Of a DNA stretch of 14,517 nt, positions 1 through 7,356 are shown piece after piece (the stretch's first letter is position 1; every line of letters begins with the position of its first letter). The translations under genes were made by a program, and so were the position numbers. The notes under the pieces are model-generated. The model did no database searches. It was not told where the DNA came from and worked only from the letters and a program-made list of their open reading frames with translations. The DNA is from Selenomonadaceae bacterium (GTDB lineage: Bacteria > Bacillota > Negativicutes > Selenomonadales > Selenomonadaceae), in contig JAEERZ010000027.1 in assembly GCA_016286075.1 (NCBI GenBank), positions 1 through 14,517 of the forward strand. The letters run 5' to 3'.

Positions 1-1742
1 CCTCCGCTTTCCTGCGCGAGAATCGCCGCGCCATACGCCCCCATGACTCCTGCAATATCAGGACGAACGACGTCGCGCTGTAAAAGGACTTCCAGCGCGC
101 GAAGCACCGCGTCGTTGTAAAACGTGCCGCCCTGGACGACGATATGCTCGCCGAGGGAATCCACGTCGCGAAGCTGCATGACCTTGAACAACGCGTTCTT
201 TATAACCGAAATCGCAATGCCCGCCGAAATGTCGCTGACAGACGCGCCTTCTTTCTGCGCCTGTTTGACGCGGGAATTCATGAAAACCGTGCATCGCGTC
301 CCAAGGTCGACAGGTTCCCGCGAATCGATGGCTTTCGCCGCAAATTCTTCCGTCGTCATCGAAAGACCTTGGGCGAAATTTTGGATAAAGGAGCCGCAGC
401 CTGCAGAGCATGCCTCGTTCAGCGTGATATTGCCGATGCTGCCCCGATGCACGAAGAAGCATTTCATATCCTGCCCGCCGATGTCGAGCACAAAACTGAC
501 CTCGGGGCAAAATTCCTGCGCCGCGCGAAGATGCGCGAAGGTCTCAACCTCACCGCCGTCCGCGTGAATCGCCGCCTTCACGATCCCTTCGCCGTAGCCT
601 GTCGTCATCACCGACGCGATATACTGGCCAGGCTTCATCTCGGCGTAAAACGAACGCAATTCTTTGATGACCGCTTGCAGCGGCAGTCCCTCATTGCTGC
701 CGTAAGCCGTATATAAAAGTTCTTTGTCTTTTCCGATAACGGCGAGCTTCGTCGTCGTCGAGCCCGCATCGATTCCGATATACAACGGCCCTCGATAGGA
801 GGAAATATCCCCTCTGGGCACACGATCTTTATCGTGACGATTCCGAAAGTCCTGATATTCCTTCTCGTCGTGGAACAGCACGAAAGTCGAGGAACGCGTC
901 TGGATTGCCGCGTCTTCTCTCGCGCATTCGATACTACGGGAAAGGCGGCAAAAATCCATATCCTCGCTCTCGGCAGACAGCGCCGCGCCCACCGCCACGA
1001 AATAGCAGCCGTCCTTGACCGGCATGACCTCGTCCGGCTTCAGCTTCAGCGTATTGATAAAGCATTTTCTCAGTTCGGACAAGAAATAGAGCGGTCCGCC
1101 TAAAAACGCAATATGCCCGCTGATTGGGCGCCCCTGCGCCAAATTGCCGATGGTCTGATTGACCACCGCCTGAAAGATAGAAAGCGCGATATCGGCCTTT
1201 TCCACGCCGTCGTTAATCAAAGCCTGGATATCCGTTTTCGCGAAAACGCCGCAGCGTGAAGCAATCGTGTAAATTTGTTGCCCTTTCTCCGCTAACGCGT
1301 TTAGTCCCAACGCGTCCGTTGAAAGCAACGCCGCCATGTGGTCGATAAAGGAGCCGGTACCGCCGGCGCAAACGCCGTTCATACGCTGTTCCGACGCACC
1401 GCCGAAATAGGTAATCTTCGCGTCCTCGCCGCCGAGCTCCACCGCCGTATCCGTCTGTGGAATCAGAGACTTCACCGCCGACGCGCAGGCGATGACCTCC
1501 TGCACGAAAGGAAGTCCGACACGCTGCGCGACGCCCATGCCCGCCGAGCCCGTCAAGGCAAAGGAAAAACGCCGCGAACCCACTACGTCCCGCAGCGCCA
1601 ACAAATTTTCATGCAGCGCCTTGCTGATCTCAGAAAAATGACGCGCATACTTTTTATATATAATTTCCTTCGCTTGATTCAACACGACGACCTTGATTGT
1701 TGTCGAGCCGATGTCAATACCAACGCTTAACGCCGAAGACAA
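1..1742 (-). CDS. Large tandem acyl-CoA dehydratase activase-family protein (C-terminus outside window)
   Basis: The frame stays open from a TTG at 1742 to the window edge, giving 580 codons and no stop, so only the N-terminal part is seen. It holds two successive BcrAD/BadFG (ASKHA ATPase) domains. Domain 1 has the phosphate loop GIDIGSTTIK at residues 8-17, ELGGEDAKI, and the two cluster cysteines, C125 in NGVCAGGTGSF and C164 in SRCGVFAKTD. Domain 2 starts near residue 321 with YIGIDAGSTTTK, followed by LDIGGQD, C445 in NEACSAGCGSF and C484 in GTRCTVFMN. Known single-domain relatives such as HgdC are homodimers with a shared [4Fe-4S] cluster that pass electrons, driven by ATP, to 2-hydroxyacyl-CoA dehydratases. 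Two domains in one chain match the roughly 1400-residue activase-related proteins of anaerobic Bacillota, which continue into DUF2229 and an HgdB-like part. That continuation is expected here, not seen. The TTG is chosen because AGGTGG (1752-1757) lies 9 bases upstream and the ATPase fold begins at once. The physiological substrate is unknown. Confidence 0.9.
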   Translation of the reverse strand, partial: MSSALSVGIDIGSTTIKVVVLNQAKEIIYKKYARHFSEISKALHENLLALRDVVGSRRFSFALTGSAGMGVAQRVGLPFVQEVIACASAVKSLIPQTDTAVELGGEDAKITYFGGASEQRMNGVCAGGTGSFIDHMAALLSTDALGLNALAEKGQQIYTIASRCGVFAKTDIQALINDGVEKADIALSIFQAVVNQTIGNLAQGRPISGHIAFLGGPLYFLSELRKCFINTLKLKPDEVMPVKDGCYFVAVGAALSAESEDMDFCRLSRSIECAREDAAIQTRSSTFVLFHDEKEYQDFRNRHDKDRVPRGDISSYRGPLYIGIDAGSTTTKLAVIGKDKELLYTAYGSNEGLPLQAVIKELRSFYAEMKPGQYIASVMTTGYGEGIVKAAIHADGGEVETFAHLRAAQEFCPEVSFVLDIGGQDMKCFFVHRGSIGNITLNEACSAGCGSFIQNFAQGLSMTTEEFAAKAIDSREPVDLGTRCTVFMNSRVKQAQKEGASVSDISAGIAISVIKNALFKVMQLRDVDSLGEHIVVQGGTFYNDAVLRALEVLLQRDVVRPDIAGVMGAYGAAILAQESG

Positions 1743-1759
1743 AACCCTGCACCACCTAC

Positions 1760-1777
1760 GAAAATCTTTTGATTTTC
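1760..1777 (-). other. Leader hairpin beside the activase ribosome binding site
   Basis: A perfect 7-bp inverted repeat, GAAAATC / GATTTTC with a 4-base loop, sits in the presumed 5' leader of the activase gene. It ends 2 bases before the AGGTGG Shine-Dalgarno at 1752-1757. It is too AT-rich and lacks a U tract, so it does not look like a terminator. It could affect ribosome access, but that is only inference from position. Confidence 0.4.
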
Positions 1778-1805
1778 AAAATGAACTGCCTTCATAACCC
1801 TTCAT

Positions 1806-1833
1806 ATTATACCATATCGGGCCCAAACTTCAA
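1806..1833 (-). promoter_or_regulatory. Extended -10 promoter for the activase gene
   Basis: On the minus strand a -35-like TTGAAG (1828-1833) is followed after 16 bases by a perfect TATAAT (1806-1811). The -10 is preceded by TGG, giving the extended form TGnTATAAT. Transcription would start near 1799, leaving a leader of about 57 bases before the TTG start. The promoter lies just after the truA stop with no good terminator between, so some read-through from truA is possible. Confidence 0.7.
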
Positions 1834-1869
1834 GCTGTTCGACACGCTTTTGCGCAACGTCCGCATCGC

Positions 1870-2676
1870 TTACACGTCTTCCTTTAACGCATACCATGAT
1901 GCATCGTATTCCACCCGCGTCAGGCAAAGTCCACAAGCCGGAGCTGTGGCGCTGGCGCGTTGACGATCCTTCGCCTCCAGAATAGACATGAAATCCTCGG
2001 GCGAAAGAACGCCTCTGCCGACGTCCGCCAAAGTTCCAACGATATTCCGTACCATATGATAAAGGAACCCGTCCGCCGCGAAAGTAAAGATAATCTCTCG
2101 CCTATCTCGCAAGTATTCCGCTCTCGTCATCGCACGAACGGGCGAAATCGGCGCTCCCCCCGCCGCACGGAACGACGAAAAGTCATGCGTACCTAAAAGC
2201 GTCGCCAACGCCTTTTCCATCGCCACCTCGTCGAGAGGCTGTCGGATATGCCATGCAAAGCGGCAGCGAAAAGGATCTGGCGTCTCTCCTGTCAAAATGC
2301 GATATCGATACGTTTTTTCTTTCGCCGAATGGAGCGCGCTGAAATCCCTGTCCGCCTCAAACGCTCGGCGCACGACAATATCCGAGGGCAATAAACTGTT
2401 TACAGCCCGCGGCACGCGTTCTACAGGGATCGTCCCGTCCGTGAAAAAATTCACGACCTGACCCGACGCGTGGACGCCCGCATCCGTCCGCCCCGCTGCC
2501 GCCAATTCCACCGTATCGCCGAAAACGCTTGAAAGGACCTTCTCCAATACGTTTTGCACCGCGACAACGGGCGACGTCTGCCGCTGGAAGCCGTGATAGT
2601 CCGTTCCGTCGTAAGCGACTATCAGGCAGATATTTCGCGCCCGTTGCTTCATTTCCTCTTTATGCGCGCTTTTCAT
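1870..2676 (-). CDS. truA: tRNA pseudouridine(38-40) synthase TruA
   Basis: TruA converts uridines 38, 39 and 40 of the tRNA anticodon arm to pseudouridine in the cytoplasm. The product (268 residues from this start) has the N-terminal LIVAYDGTDYHGFQRQ block, the catalytic-aspartate motif AAGRTDAGVHASGQVVNF, and the C-terminal FLYHMVRNIVGTL block, all typical of the family. The start is set at the ATG at 2676, which shares bases with the ecfT stop (TGATG overlap) and implies translational coupling. An ATG eight codons further in (2652) would give a more usual N-terminus, but its only purine-rich stretch (GAGG) lies too close to be a good ribosome site. A longer open frame extends upstream to 2805, but that part overlaps ecfT and is not TruA-like. 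The placement after ecfT matches many Bacillota. There rplM and rpsI often follow, but not here. Confidence 0.96.
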   Translation of the reverse strand: MKSAHKEEMKQRARNICLIVAYDGTDYHGFQRQTSPVVAVQNVLEKVLSSVFGDTVELAAAGRTDAGVHASGQVVNFFTDGTIPVERVPRAVNSLLPSDIVVRRAFEADRDFSALHSAKEKTYRYRILTGETPDPFRCRFAWHIRQPLDEVAMEKALATLLGTHDFSSFRAAGGAPISPVRAMTRAEYLRDRREIIFTFAADGFLYHMVRNIVGTLADVGRGVLSPEDFMSILEAKDRQRASATAPACGLCLTRVEYDASWYALKEDV

Positions 2677-3479
2677 CAAATACCCGCCGCTTTCATCGCG
2701 CCCATCGCCGCAAGCAAGAGCGCCGTCGCACCCGCCGCCGCATAATCGACGCCGCCGACATGAAGCTCTTTCATCCGCGTACGCCCTTCTCCGCCCCGAT
2801 AGCATCGTGCCTCCATCGCCGTCGCCAATTCGTCGGCCCGACGAAACGACGAAATAAATAAGGGCACGAGAATCGGTATCAAATGACGGACGCGTTTCAG
2901 CACGTTGCCCGTCGAAAAATCCGCGCCGCGCGACTGCTGCGCTTTCATAATCGTATCCGTTTCCTCGATCAGAGTCGGCACAAATCGAAGCGCAATCGTC
3001 ATCATCATCGCCAGCTCATGGGCGGGAACACCGAAGGCCTTCAACGGACGCAGCAAGCGCTCCATTCCGTCAGTCAGAGAAAGCGGCGACGTCGTAAACG
3101 TCAGAAGCGATGAAAACAAGATCAAAAGAGCCAACCGCAGGCAGAGAAAAAATCCCCGCGCCAGCCCTTCTTTCGTCATGTCAAAAATCCAAACATGGAA
3201 AAATACTTCGCCCGGCGTCGCGCACAGATGAATCAAAAACGTAAACGCGAGAATCCACCAAAGCGGTCGCAACGACCGCAGATACATGGACAAGGGCACG
3301 CCCGAAGAAACCGCCAGCGCGATGGCAAGCCCCGTCAACGCCGCGTAGCCGCCCGGCGTGTCGAAAACGAAAATCGCCGCCATCAAAACAATCAGCAAGA
3401 GGAGCTTAGCGCGTGGATCCATCCGGTGCAAAGCGGACGTCCCCGGAAAAAATTGCCCTATGGTAATATCCGTCAGCAC
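2676..3479 (-). CDS. ecfT: ECF transporter transmembrane coupling protein EcfT
   Basis: EcfT is the membrane scaffold of the energy-coupling factor module. It links the two ATPases to interchangeable vitamin- or metal-binding S components. The 267-residue product shows hydrophobic segments at about 25-58, 73-88, 107-130, 155-172, 200-212 and 245-265. The cytoplasmic coupling-helix motifs of the family are visible as QSRGAD (181-186) and EARCYRGG (223-230), which dock in grooves of the ATPases. The start is GTG at 3479 with a GGGGGG run 5 bases upstream. It overlaps the end of ecfA2 by 7 bases, and its TGA overlaps the truA ATG, so three reading frames are chained. No S-component gene lies in the window, so the substrate cannot be read. 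A shared module (group II) is the likely case. Confidence 0.95.
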   Translation of the reverse strand: MLTDITIGQFFPGTSALHRMDPRAKLLLLIVLMAAIFVFDTPGGYAALTGLAIALAVSSGVPLSMYLRSLRPLWWILAFTFLIHLCATPGEVFFHVWIFDMTKEGLARGFFLCLRLALLILFSSLLTFTTSPLSLTDGMERLLRPLKAFGVPAHELAMMMTIALRFVPTLIEETDTIMKAQQSRGADFSTGNVLKRVRHLIPILVPLFISSFRRADELATAMEARCYRGGEGRTRMKELHVGGVDYAAAGATALLLAAMGAMKAAGI

Positions 3480-4342
3480 GACGTCCCCCCCTTTTTTCGT
3501 ATCGCTCTCGCTATACGTTTTGCGGCCTCATCCGCCGTGAACGCATCCGCCTCGACGTCCAGCCCCGCTTCCCGAAGACGCGACAAAAGCGTTACCGTAG
3601 GCGGCGCCGCCAGCCCCGCCTCCCGCATCTTCTCGCTGGAAAAAAATGCCTCCGACGGCGGCGCGTCAACCAATATGCGGCCGTCGTGCATAAAGACGAC
3701 CCGTTCCGCCAATCGCGCTATGTCGTCCATATTGTGCGAAACAAAAATAATCGTCAGCTTTTTCTTGCGATGCAATTCCGCCACGCCTCGCAAAAACGCT
3801 TCCTTTGCTCGCGGATCGAGCCCCGCCGTCGGCTCGTCCAACACGAGATACGACGGCTCCAGCGCCAAGACGCCCGCGATTGCCACACGGCGCATTTGCC
3901 CGCCGCTAAGCCGAAACGGCGATACGTCCTTGTATTCCTCATAATCAAGCTGCACAAACTCCATCGCGGACCGCACGCGCCGCTCGATTTCCTCTTCGGA
4001 AAGCTCAAGGTTTTTCGGACCGAAAGCGATATCCGCCGCCACCGTTTCCTCGAAAAGCTGCTGCTCCGGATACTGGAACACCATGCCGACCTTGCGCCGA
4101 GCGAAATGGGCTTCCTTATTCTTTCCCAAGATGTTGACGCCGTCCACCAGTACTTCACCCGCCGTCGGGTGAAGTATCCCGTTCAAATGCTGAACAAGCG
4201 TCGATTTCCCCGAGCCCGTATGCCCAGCAATCGCCGTCATTGAACCGTCGGCAATCGTCAGTGAAACATCCTTGAGCGCCGTGCGTTCAAACGGCGTATC
4301 TTTCATATAGGTGTACGTTACGCCTTTTAACTCTATCGGCAT
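3473..4342 (-). CDS. ecfA2: ECF transporter ATPase EcfA2
   Basis: This is the second ATPase of the energy-coupling factor module, expected to pair with EcfA1 under EcfT and drive vitamin uptake by ATP hydrolysis. In the 289-residue product the Walker A is GHTGSGKST (40-48), the Q-loop is VFQYPEQQLFEETVAADIAFG (from 88), the signature is LSGGQ (145-149), Walker B is YLVLDEP (165-171), and the switch histidine is in VSHNMDD (203). The Q-loop PEQQLFEETV pattern is typical of the A2/A' subunit. The start is the ATG at 4342 (MPIELKGVTYTY), with GGTGG 5 bases before it. The open frame upstream to 4474 lies inside ecfA1 and is not family-like. The gene overlaps ecfA1 by 10 bases and ecfT by 7, so equal output of the subunits is likely set by coupled translation. 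Confidence 0.95.
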   Translation of the reverse strand: MPIELKGVTYTYMKDTPFERTALKDVSLTIADGSMTAIAGHTGSGKSTLVQHLNGILHPTAGEVLVDGVNILGKNKEAHFARRKVGMVFQYPEQQLFEETVAADIAFGPKNLELSEEEIERRVRSAMEFVQLDYEEYKDVSPFRLSGGQMRRVAIAGVLALEPSYLVLDEPTAGLDPRAKEAFLRGVAELHRKKKLTIIFVSHNMDDIARLAERVVFMHDGRILVDAPPSEAFFSSEKMREAGLAAPPTVTLLSRLREAGLDVEADAFTADEAAKRIARAIRKKGGTSC

Positions 4343-5163
4343 AAAGCCACCGCCAATTCTTCGTCCGTCACAATGTCCTCCGGCAACCGAATTCCCTGCT
4401 TGCGAAGCCTCCATGCGATTTCCGCCGCCAACGGTACGCCGAGACCACGCTTTCGCATCGCGTCCACACGGCAAAAAATCTCCTTCGGACTCCCGTCCTC
4501 GACGACTTTTCCATCCTCCATCACGATAACGCGCTGCGCCGCCGCCGCTTCCTCCATGAAATGCGTGATATATATCACCGTAATACCCGATTCACGATGA
4601 AGCCGACGCACCGTGTCCAACACTTCTTTTCGCCCGACGGGGTCGAGCATCGCCGTCGGCTCATCCAGCACAAGACATTTGGTCTGCATCGCCAACGTTC
4701 CAGCAATCGCAACGCGCTGCTTCTGCCCGCCGGACAAAAGATGCGGCGCAAATCCGCGAAATGCCGCCATGTCTACCGCCGCTAAAGCCTCGTCGACGCG
4801 ACGACGGATTTCATCGGACGGTACGCCGAGATTTTCCGGCCCAAACGCTACGTCGTCCTCTACGATAGCCGCAATAATCTGATTGTCCGGATTTTGAAAC
4901 ACCATGCCGACCGTCTGCCGAATATCCCAAAGATGCTCCGCCTGGCGCGTATCCATGCCCGCCACGCGGCAAACGCCCGACGACGGCAGAAGGATTGCAT
5001 TCAAATGCTTCGCAAGCGTGGATTTTCCGGAACCGTTGACGCCAAGAACCGCCACAAACTCTCCCTCTTCGACAGAAAGATTCACATGATCAAGAGCCAT
5101 TCGATTCTCGGAGGGAGATATTGAATAACAATGGCACAAATCTTCAATCTCGATAAATGACAA
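4333..5163 (-). CDS. ecfA1: ECF transporter ATPase EcfA1
   Basis: First gene of the ecfA1-ecfA2-ecfT-truA unit and one of the two cytoplasmic ATPases that power ECF vitamin uptake. The 276-residue product carries Walker A GVNGSGKST (41-49), Q-loop VFQNPDNQIIAAIVEDDVAFG (from 88), signature LSGGQ (143-147), Walker B CLVLDEP (163-169) and the switch histidine H201 in ITHFMEE. The NPDNQ Q-loop is characteristic of the A1 subunit. A C-terminal extension after about residue 235 is usual for EcfA dimerisation. The start is TTG at 5163 (TTG TCA TTT ATC), supported by GGAGG 8 bases upstream. No ATG fits as well. The leader upstream is AT-rich and holds a palindrome that could be an operator. Confidence 0.95.
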   Translation of the reverse strand: MSFIEIEDLCHCYSISPSENRMALDHVNLSVEEGEFVAVLGVNGSGKSTLAKHLNAILLPSSGVCRVAGMDTRQAEHLWDIRQTVGMVFQNPDNQIIAAIVEDDVAFGPENLGVPSDEIRRRVDEALAAVDMAAFRGFAPHLLSGGQKQRVAIAGTLAMQTKCLVLDEPTAMLDPVGRKEVLDTVRRLHRESGITVIYITHFMEEAAAAQRVIVMEDGKVVEDGSPKEIFCRVDAMRKRGLGVPLAAEIAWRLRKQGIRLPEDIVTDEELAVALCR

Positions 5164-5312
5164 ACTAACAACCTCCGAACAAAGATATAAGGCACAAAGC
5201 TTTGTGATTACGAAACGTCATTATAATAAAGTCAAAATATTGTAATATCGCACGTATCAAAAATTTTATAATTTTTATATCGCTATTATTAGAAATCCTA
5301 TAATCAGAAGGA
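5164..5312 (-). promoter_or_regulatory. AT-rich leader of the ecf operon with a 14-bp palindrome
   Basis: This gap between pyrR and ecfA1 has no open frame worth calling and is far more AT-rich than its surroundings. A TATAAT at 5220-5225 on the minus strand is a candidate -10, but I find no convincing -35 at the right distance. Between it and the GGAGG of ecfA1 lies the perfect palindrome CACAAAG|CTTTGTG at 5193-5206, with the symmetry of a repressor site. I recognise no riboswitch consensus, though a structured leader cannot be excluded by eye. Confidence 0.45.
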
Positions 5313-5336
5313 AAAGCACCTCTTATGAGGTGCTTT
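5313..5336 (-). terminator. Rho-independent terminator after pyrR
   Basis: A perfect 10-bp inverted repeat, AAAGCACCTC / GAGGTGCTTT with a 4-base loop, begins 5 bases past the pyrR stop. It is followed on the minus strand by a CU-rich stretch (TTTTCCTTCT, counting the last stem bases). It closes the sepF-pyrR operon. The A/T-rich flanks might also let it act weakly in the opposite direction. Confidence 0.8.
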
Positions 5337-5341
5337 CTTTA

Positions 5342-5896
5342 CTATTCCTCCAAGAACTCTCCAAGAACTACTTTTTCATCCCCGTCCACATCGGAAAGAA
5401 GAACGTTGACTGTCTCCCTCGCTGCCGTCGGTACATTTTTCCCTACATAGTCTGCGCGAATCGGCAATTCTCGATGCCCTCGGTCCACTAAAACGGCCAA
5501 CTGAATGCTGCGCGGACGTCCCATGTCAATCAACGCGTCCAATGCAGATCGAATGGTTCTCCCTGTAAAAAGGACGTCATCGACTAAAATAATCGTCCGC
5601 CCGCCAATATCCACAGGCATTTCCGTCGGTCTCACAATAGGCTGGTAGTCCATTGTCGAAAGGTCATCTCGATAAAGCGTGATATCGAGCACACCCACAG
5701 GAGGACGAACCTTTTCGATTTTCTCGATCTCGTCCGCCACACGTTCCGCTAAAGGCACGCCGCGCGTTCTGATGCCGACGAGCATGATATTTTCAACGCC
5801 TTTGTTTCGTTCCACAATCTCATGCGCAATGCGTGTTAGGACACGGCGAACGCCATCCGCATCCATCAATACCGTCTTTTCAATCTTCTTTTTCAT
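5342..5896 (-). CDS. pyrR: Bifunctional pyr operon regulator / uracil phosphoribosyltransferase PyrR
   Basis: PyrR binds pyr mRNA leaders when UMP/UTP is high and favours termination, and in many species it also makes UMP from uracil and PRPP. The 184-residue product has the phosphoribosyltransferase fold. The PRPP-binding loop IILVDDVLFTGRTIR lies at 102-116, LVGIRTRGVPLA at 39-50, and the basic RNA-binding region LVDRGHRELPIRADYVGKNVP at about 136-156, all close to the Bacillus protein in length. The ATG at 5896 lies 2 bases after the rluD stop, and its GGGGGAG ribosome site is inside the end of rluD. The lspA-rluD-pyrR order matches Bacillus lspA-ylyB-pyrR. A terminator and then ecf genes follow rather than a pyr operon, so PyrR here must act on transcripts elsewhere. 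I saw no PyrR-type binding loop in the window. Confidence 0.96.
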   Translation of the reverse strand: MKKKIEKTVLMDADGVRRVLTRIAHEIVERNKGVENIMLVGIRTRGVPLAERVADEIEKIEKVRPPVGVLDITLYRDDLSTMDYQPIVRPTEMPVDIGGRTIILVDDVLFTGRTIRSALDALIDMGRPRSIQLAVLVDRGHRELPIRADYVGKNVPTAARETVNVLLSDVDGDEKVVLGEFLEE

Positions 5897-5898
5897 CT

Positions 5899-6819
5899 CT
5901 ATTCACTCCCCCGTACACCGTTCCCACGAAGTTGTTGAAGGATACTGTCCATATCTTCCGGCAAAGGTGCAGTAAATTCCATTTTCTCTTCCGTTCGCGG
6001 ATGTATAAATGAAAGCGTTTTCGAATGAAGCGCCTGTCCTTCAATGGAGAACGGGCACTTCTTTGTCCCATATTTTCTGTCTCCCGCCACAGGATGACCG
6101 ATATAAGCCATATGGACGCGTATTTGATGCGTACGCCCTGTCAACAGGCGGCACTCCGTCAGCGTATAATCCCCAAATCGTTCCAAGACACGGAATTTTG
6201 TTGTTGCATCCTTGCCGTTTTCCCTTACTACAGCCATTTTTTGACGATCTTTGGGGCTGCGCCCGATAGCGCCGTGTATGACGCCTTCCTCCTCCCGGAT
6301 ATTGCCGGTCAGGATAGCCCAATAGACGCGCTGTGCCGTTTTCGTCTGTATCTGTTGTGCCAGCGAATGATGCGCCGCATCATTTTTTGCCACAATCATA
6401 ACGCCCGACGTTTCCTTGTCCAGCCGATGCACAATACCCGGACGCAACACCCCGTTTATACCGGATAAATCTTTACAGTGCGCCAGCAGCGCATTGACCA
6501 GCGTCCCATGAAACACTCCCGCAGCCGGATGTACAACCATCCCGCGGGCTTTATTCACAACAATAACGTCTTCATCTTCATAAAGGATATCTAACGGAAT
6601 ATTTTCAGCCGCTACATTTACCGGTTCAGATTCCGGTATATCCGCAACCACTTTTTCATTCGTCGTAAGCCGATACCGAGCTTTAACCGTTTTCCCTTCC
6701 ACCGTGACGCGGCCTTCGGTAATTAAACGCTGAATATACGACCGTGAAAGCGCTTCGTCTTGACGCGCCAGGAAAACATCTATGCGTTCTCCGTCCCGAT
6801 CCGCCGTATAATCTATCAT
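5899..6819 (-). CDS. rluD: RluA-family 23S rRNA pseudouridine synthase (RluD-like, YlyB)
   Basis: The 306-residue product has an N-terminal S4 RNA-binding domain (about 12-60, RIDVFLARQDEALSRSYIQ...) followed by the RluA catalytic domain. The catalytic motif HRLDKETSG (131-139, Asp134) and the later LLTGRTHQIRVHMAYIGHPV block are intact. The domain order and length fit RluD, which modifies helix 69 of 23S rRNA, but the exact target is inferred, since RluC and RluB-like members are close. The ATG at 6819 has AAGGAG 5 bases upstream and overlaps the lspA stop as ATGA. This partner order (lspA-rluD-pyrR) is conserved in Bacillota. Confidence 0.94.
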   Translation of the reverse strand: MIDYTADRDGERIDVFLARQDEALSRSYIQRLITEGRVTVEGKTVKARYRLTTNEKVVADIPESEPVNVAAENIPLDILYEDEDVIVVNKARGMVVHPAAGVFHGTLVNALLAHCKDLSGINGVLRPGIVHRLDKETSGVMIVAKNDAAHHSLAQQIQTKTAQRVYWAILTGNIREEEGVIHGAIGRSPKDRQKMAVVRENGKDATTKFRVLERFGDYTLTECRLLTGRTHQIRVHMAYIGHPVAGDRKYGTKKCPFSIEGQALHSKTLSFIHPRTEEKMEFTAPLPEDMDSILQQLRGNGVRGSE

Positions 6820-7280
6820 TCCTTCTCCTTTTCCTTATCGAATAGCAACGCATACATGAGCAAGGCGACTCCGATACAAATCCCAATATCTGCGATATTG
6901 AAAACGGGCCATATCCTAAAATCGAGGAAATCAATCACACAACCGATACGCACGCGATCGATCAGATTGCCTGCCGCTCCTCCCAAAAGCAATGCGACTC
7001 CCCAGCGCACGATGACCTTCTCGCTCATTAAACGCCGATACATCAAGCATGCCGCTGCAATCACCAACGCTGCCGCCACAATAAAAATCACGCGCTGATT
7101 CGCAAACAACCCAAACGCCGCTCCGGGATTTTCTATATATGTAATATGGAAAATTCCCGCTAAAACAGGAATCGACTCCCCAAGCTTCATGTACGAAACA
7201 ACCAGAAACTTTATCGCCTGATCTGCCAATATGAGAAAAAAAACGATAGCCAATACGGACAAATCCAAAACCACGTTCAT
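6816..7280 (-). CDS. lspA: Lipoprotein signal peptidase LspA
   Basis: LspA is the inner-membrane aspartyl protease that removes the signal peptide from diacylated prolipoproteins. The 154-residue product has four hydrophobic segments (about 8-28, 63-80, 93-105, 131-148), the NPGAAFG motif (51-57), GGAAGNLIDRV (100-110) and the two catalytic aspartates, Asp117 in VIDF and Asp131 in FNIAD. The ATG at 7280 is reported, but the only Shine-Dalgarno (AAAGGA) touches it directly. The GTG two codons later (7274) is 6 bases from AAAGGA and may be the real start, shortening the protein by two residues. The gene ends with an ATGA overlap into rluD. The charged KEKEKE tail is cytoplasmic by prediction. 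Confidence 0.95.
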   Translation of the reverse strand: MNVVLDLSVLAIVFFLILADQAIKFLVVSYMKLGESIPVLAGIFHITYIENPGAAFGLFANQRVIFIVAAALVIAAACLMYRRLMSEKVIVRWGVALLLGGAAGNLIDRVRIGCVIDFLDFRIWPVFNIADIGICIGVALLMYALLFDKEKEKE

Positions 7281-7356
7281 TCCTTTAACTTACTAAATCA
7301 TCTAATAGAAATTCAATCATTCATCGTATATTTCTATAATCGGGATGCCATTGAGC

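Noticed and set aside
58..510. Minus-strand frame opposite and overlapping the activase
   Set aside because: It lies in a different frame inside the conserved second activase domain, has low-complexity Arg/His-rich composition and no recognisable family.
1834..1869. Terminator directly after truA
   Set aside because: Only a short GC stem (CGC/GCG around AAAA) can be drawn and no T tract follows, so it does not qualify.
2677..2805. N-terminal extension of TruA upstream of 2676
   Set aside because: The frame is open, but it lies wholly inside ecfT, reads as Arg/Gly-rich filler and lacks TruA similarity.
3195..3944. Plus-strand 249-codon frame across ecfT and ecfA2
   Set aside because: It is a basic, serine/arginine-rich shadow. 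Both minus-strand genes carry full family motifs over the same bases.
4343..4474. N-terminal extension of EcfA2 upstream of 4342
   Set aside because: It overlaps the C-terminus of ecfA1 and is unlike any ABC ATPase. The ATG at 4342 has a ribosome site and the correct family N-terminus.
5164..5341. PyrR-type attenuator or vitamin riboswitch between pyrR and ecfA1
   Set aside because: I found no PyrR-binding consensus loop and no recognisable riboswitch core. The hairpin after pyrR is a plain terminator and the rest is AT-rich.
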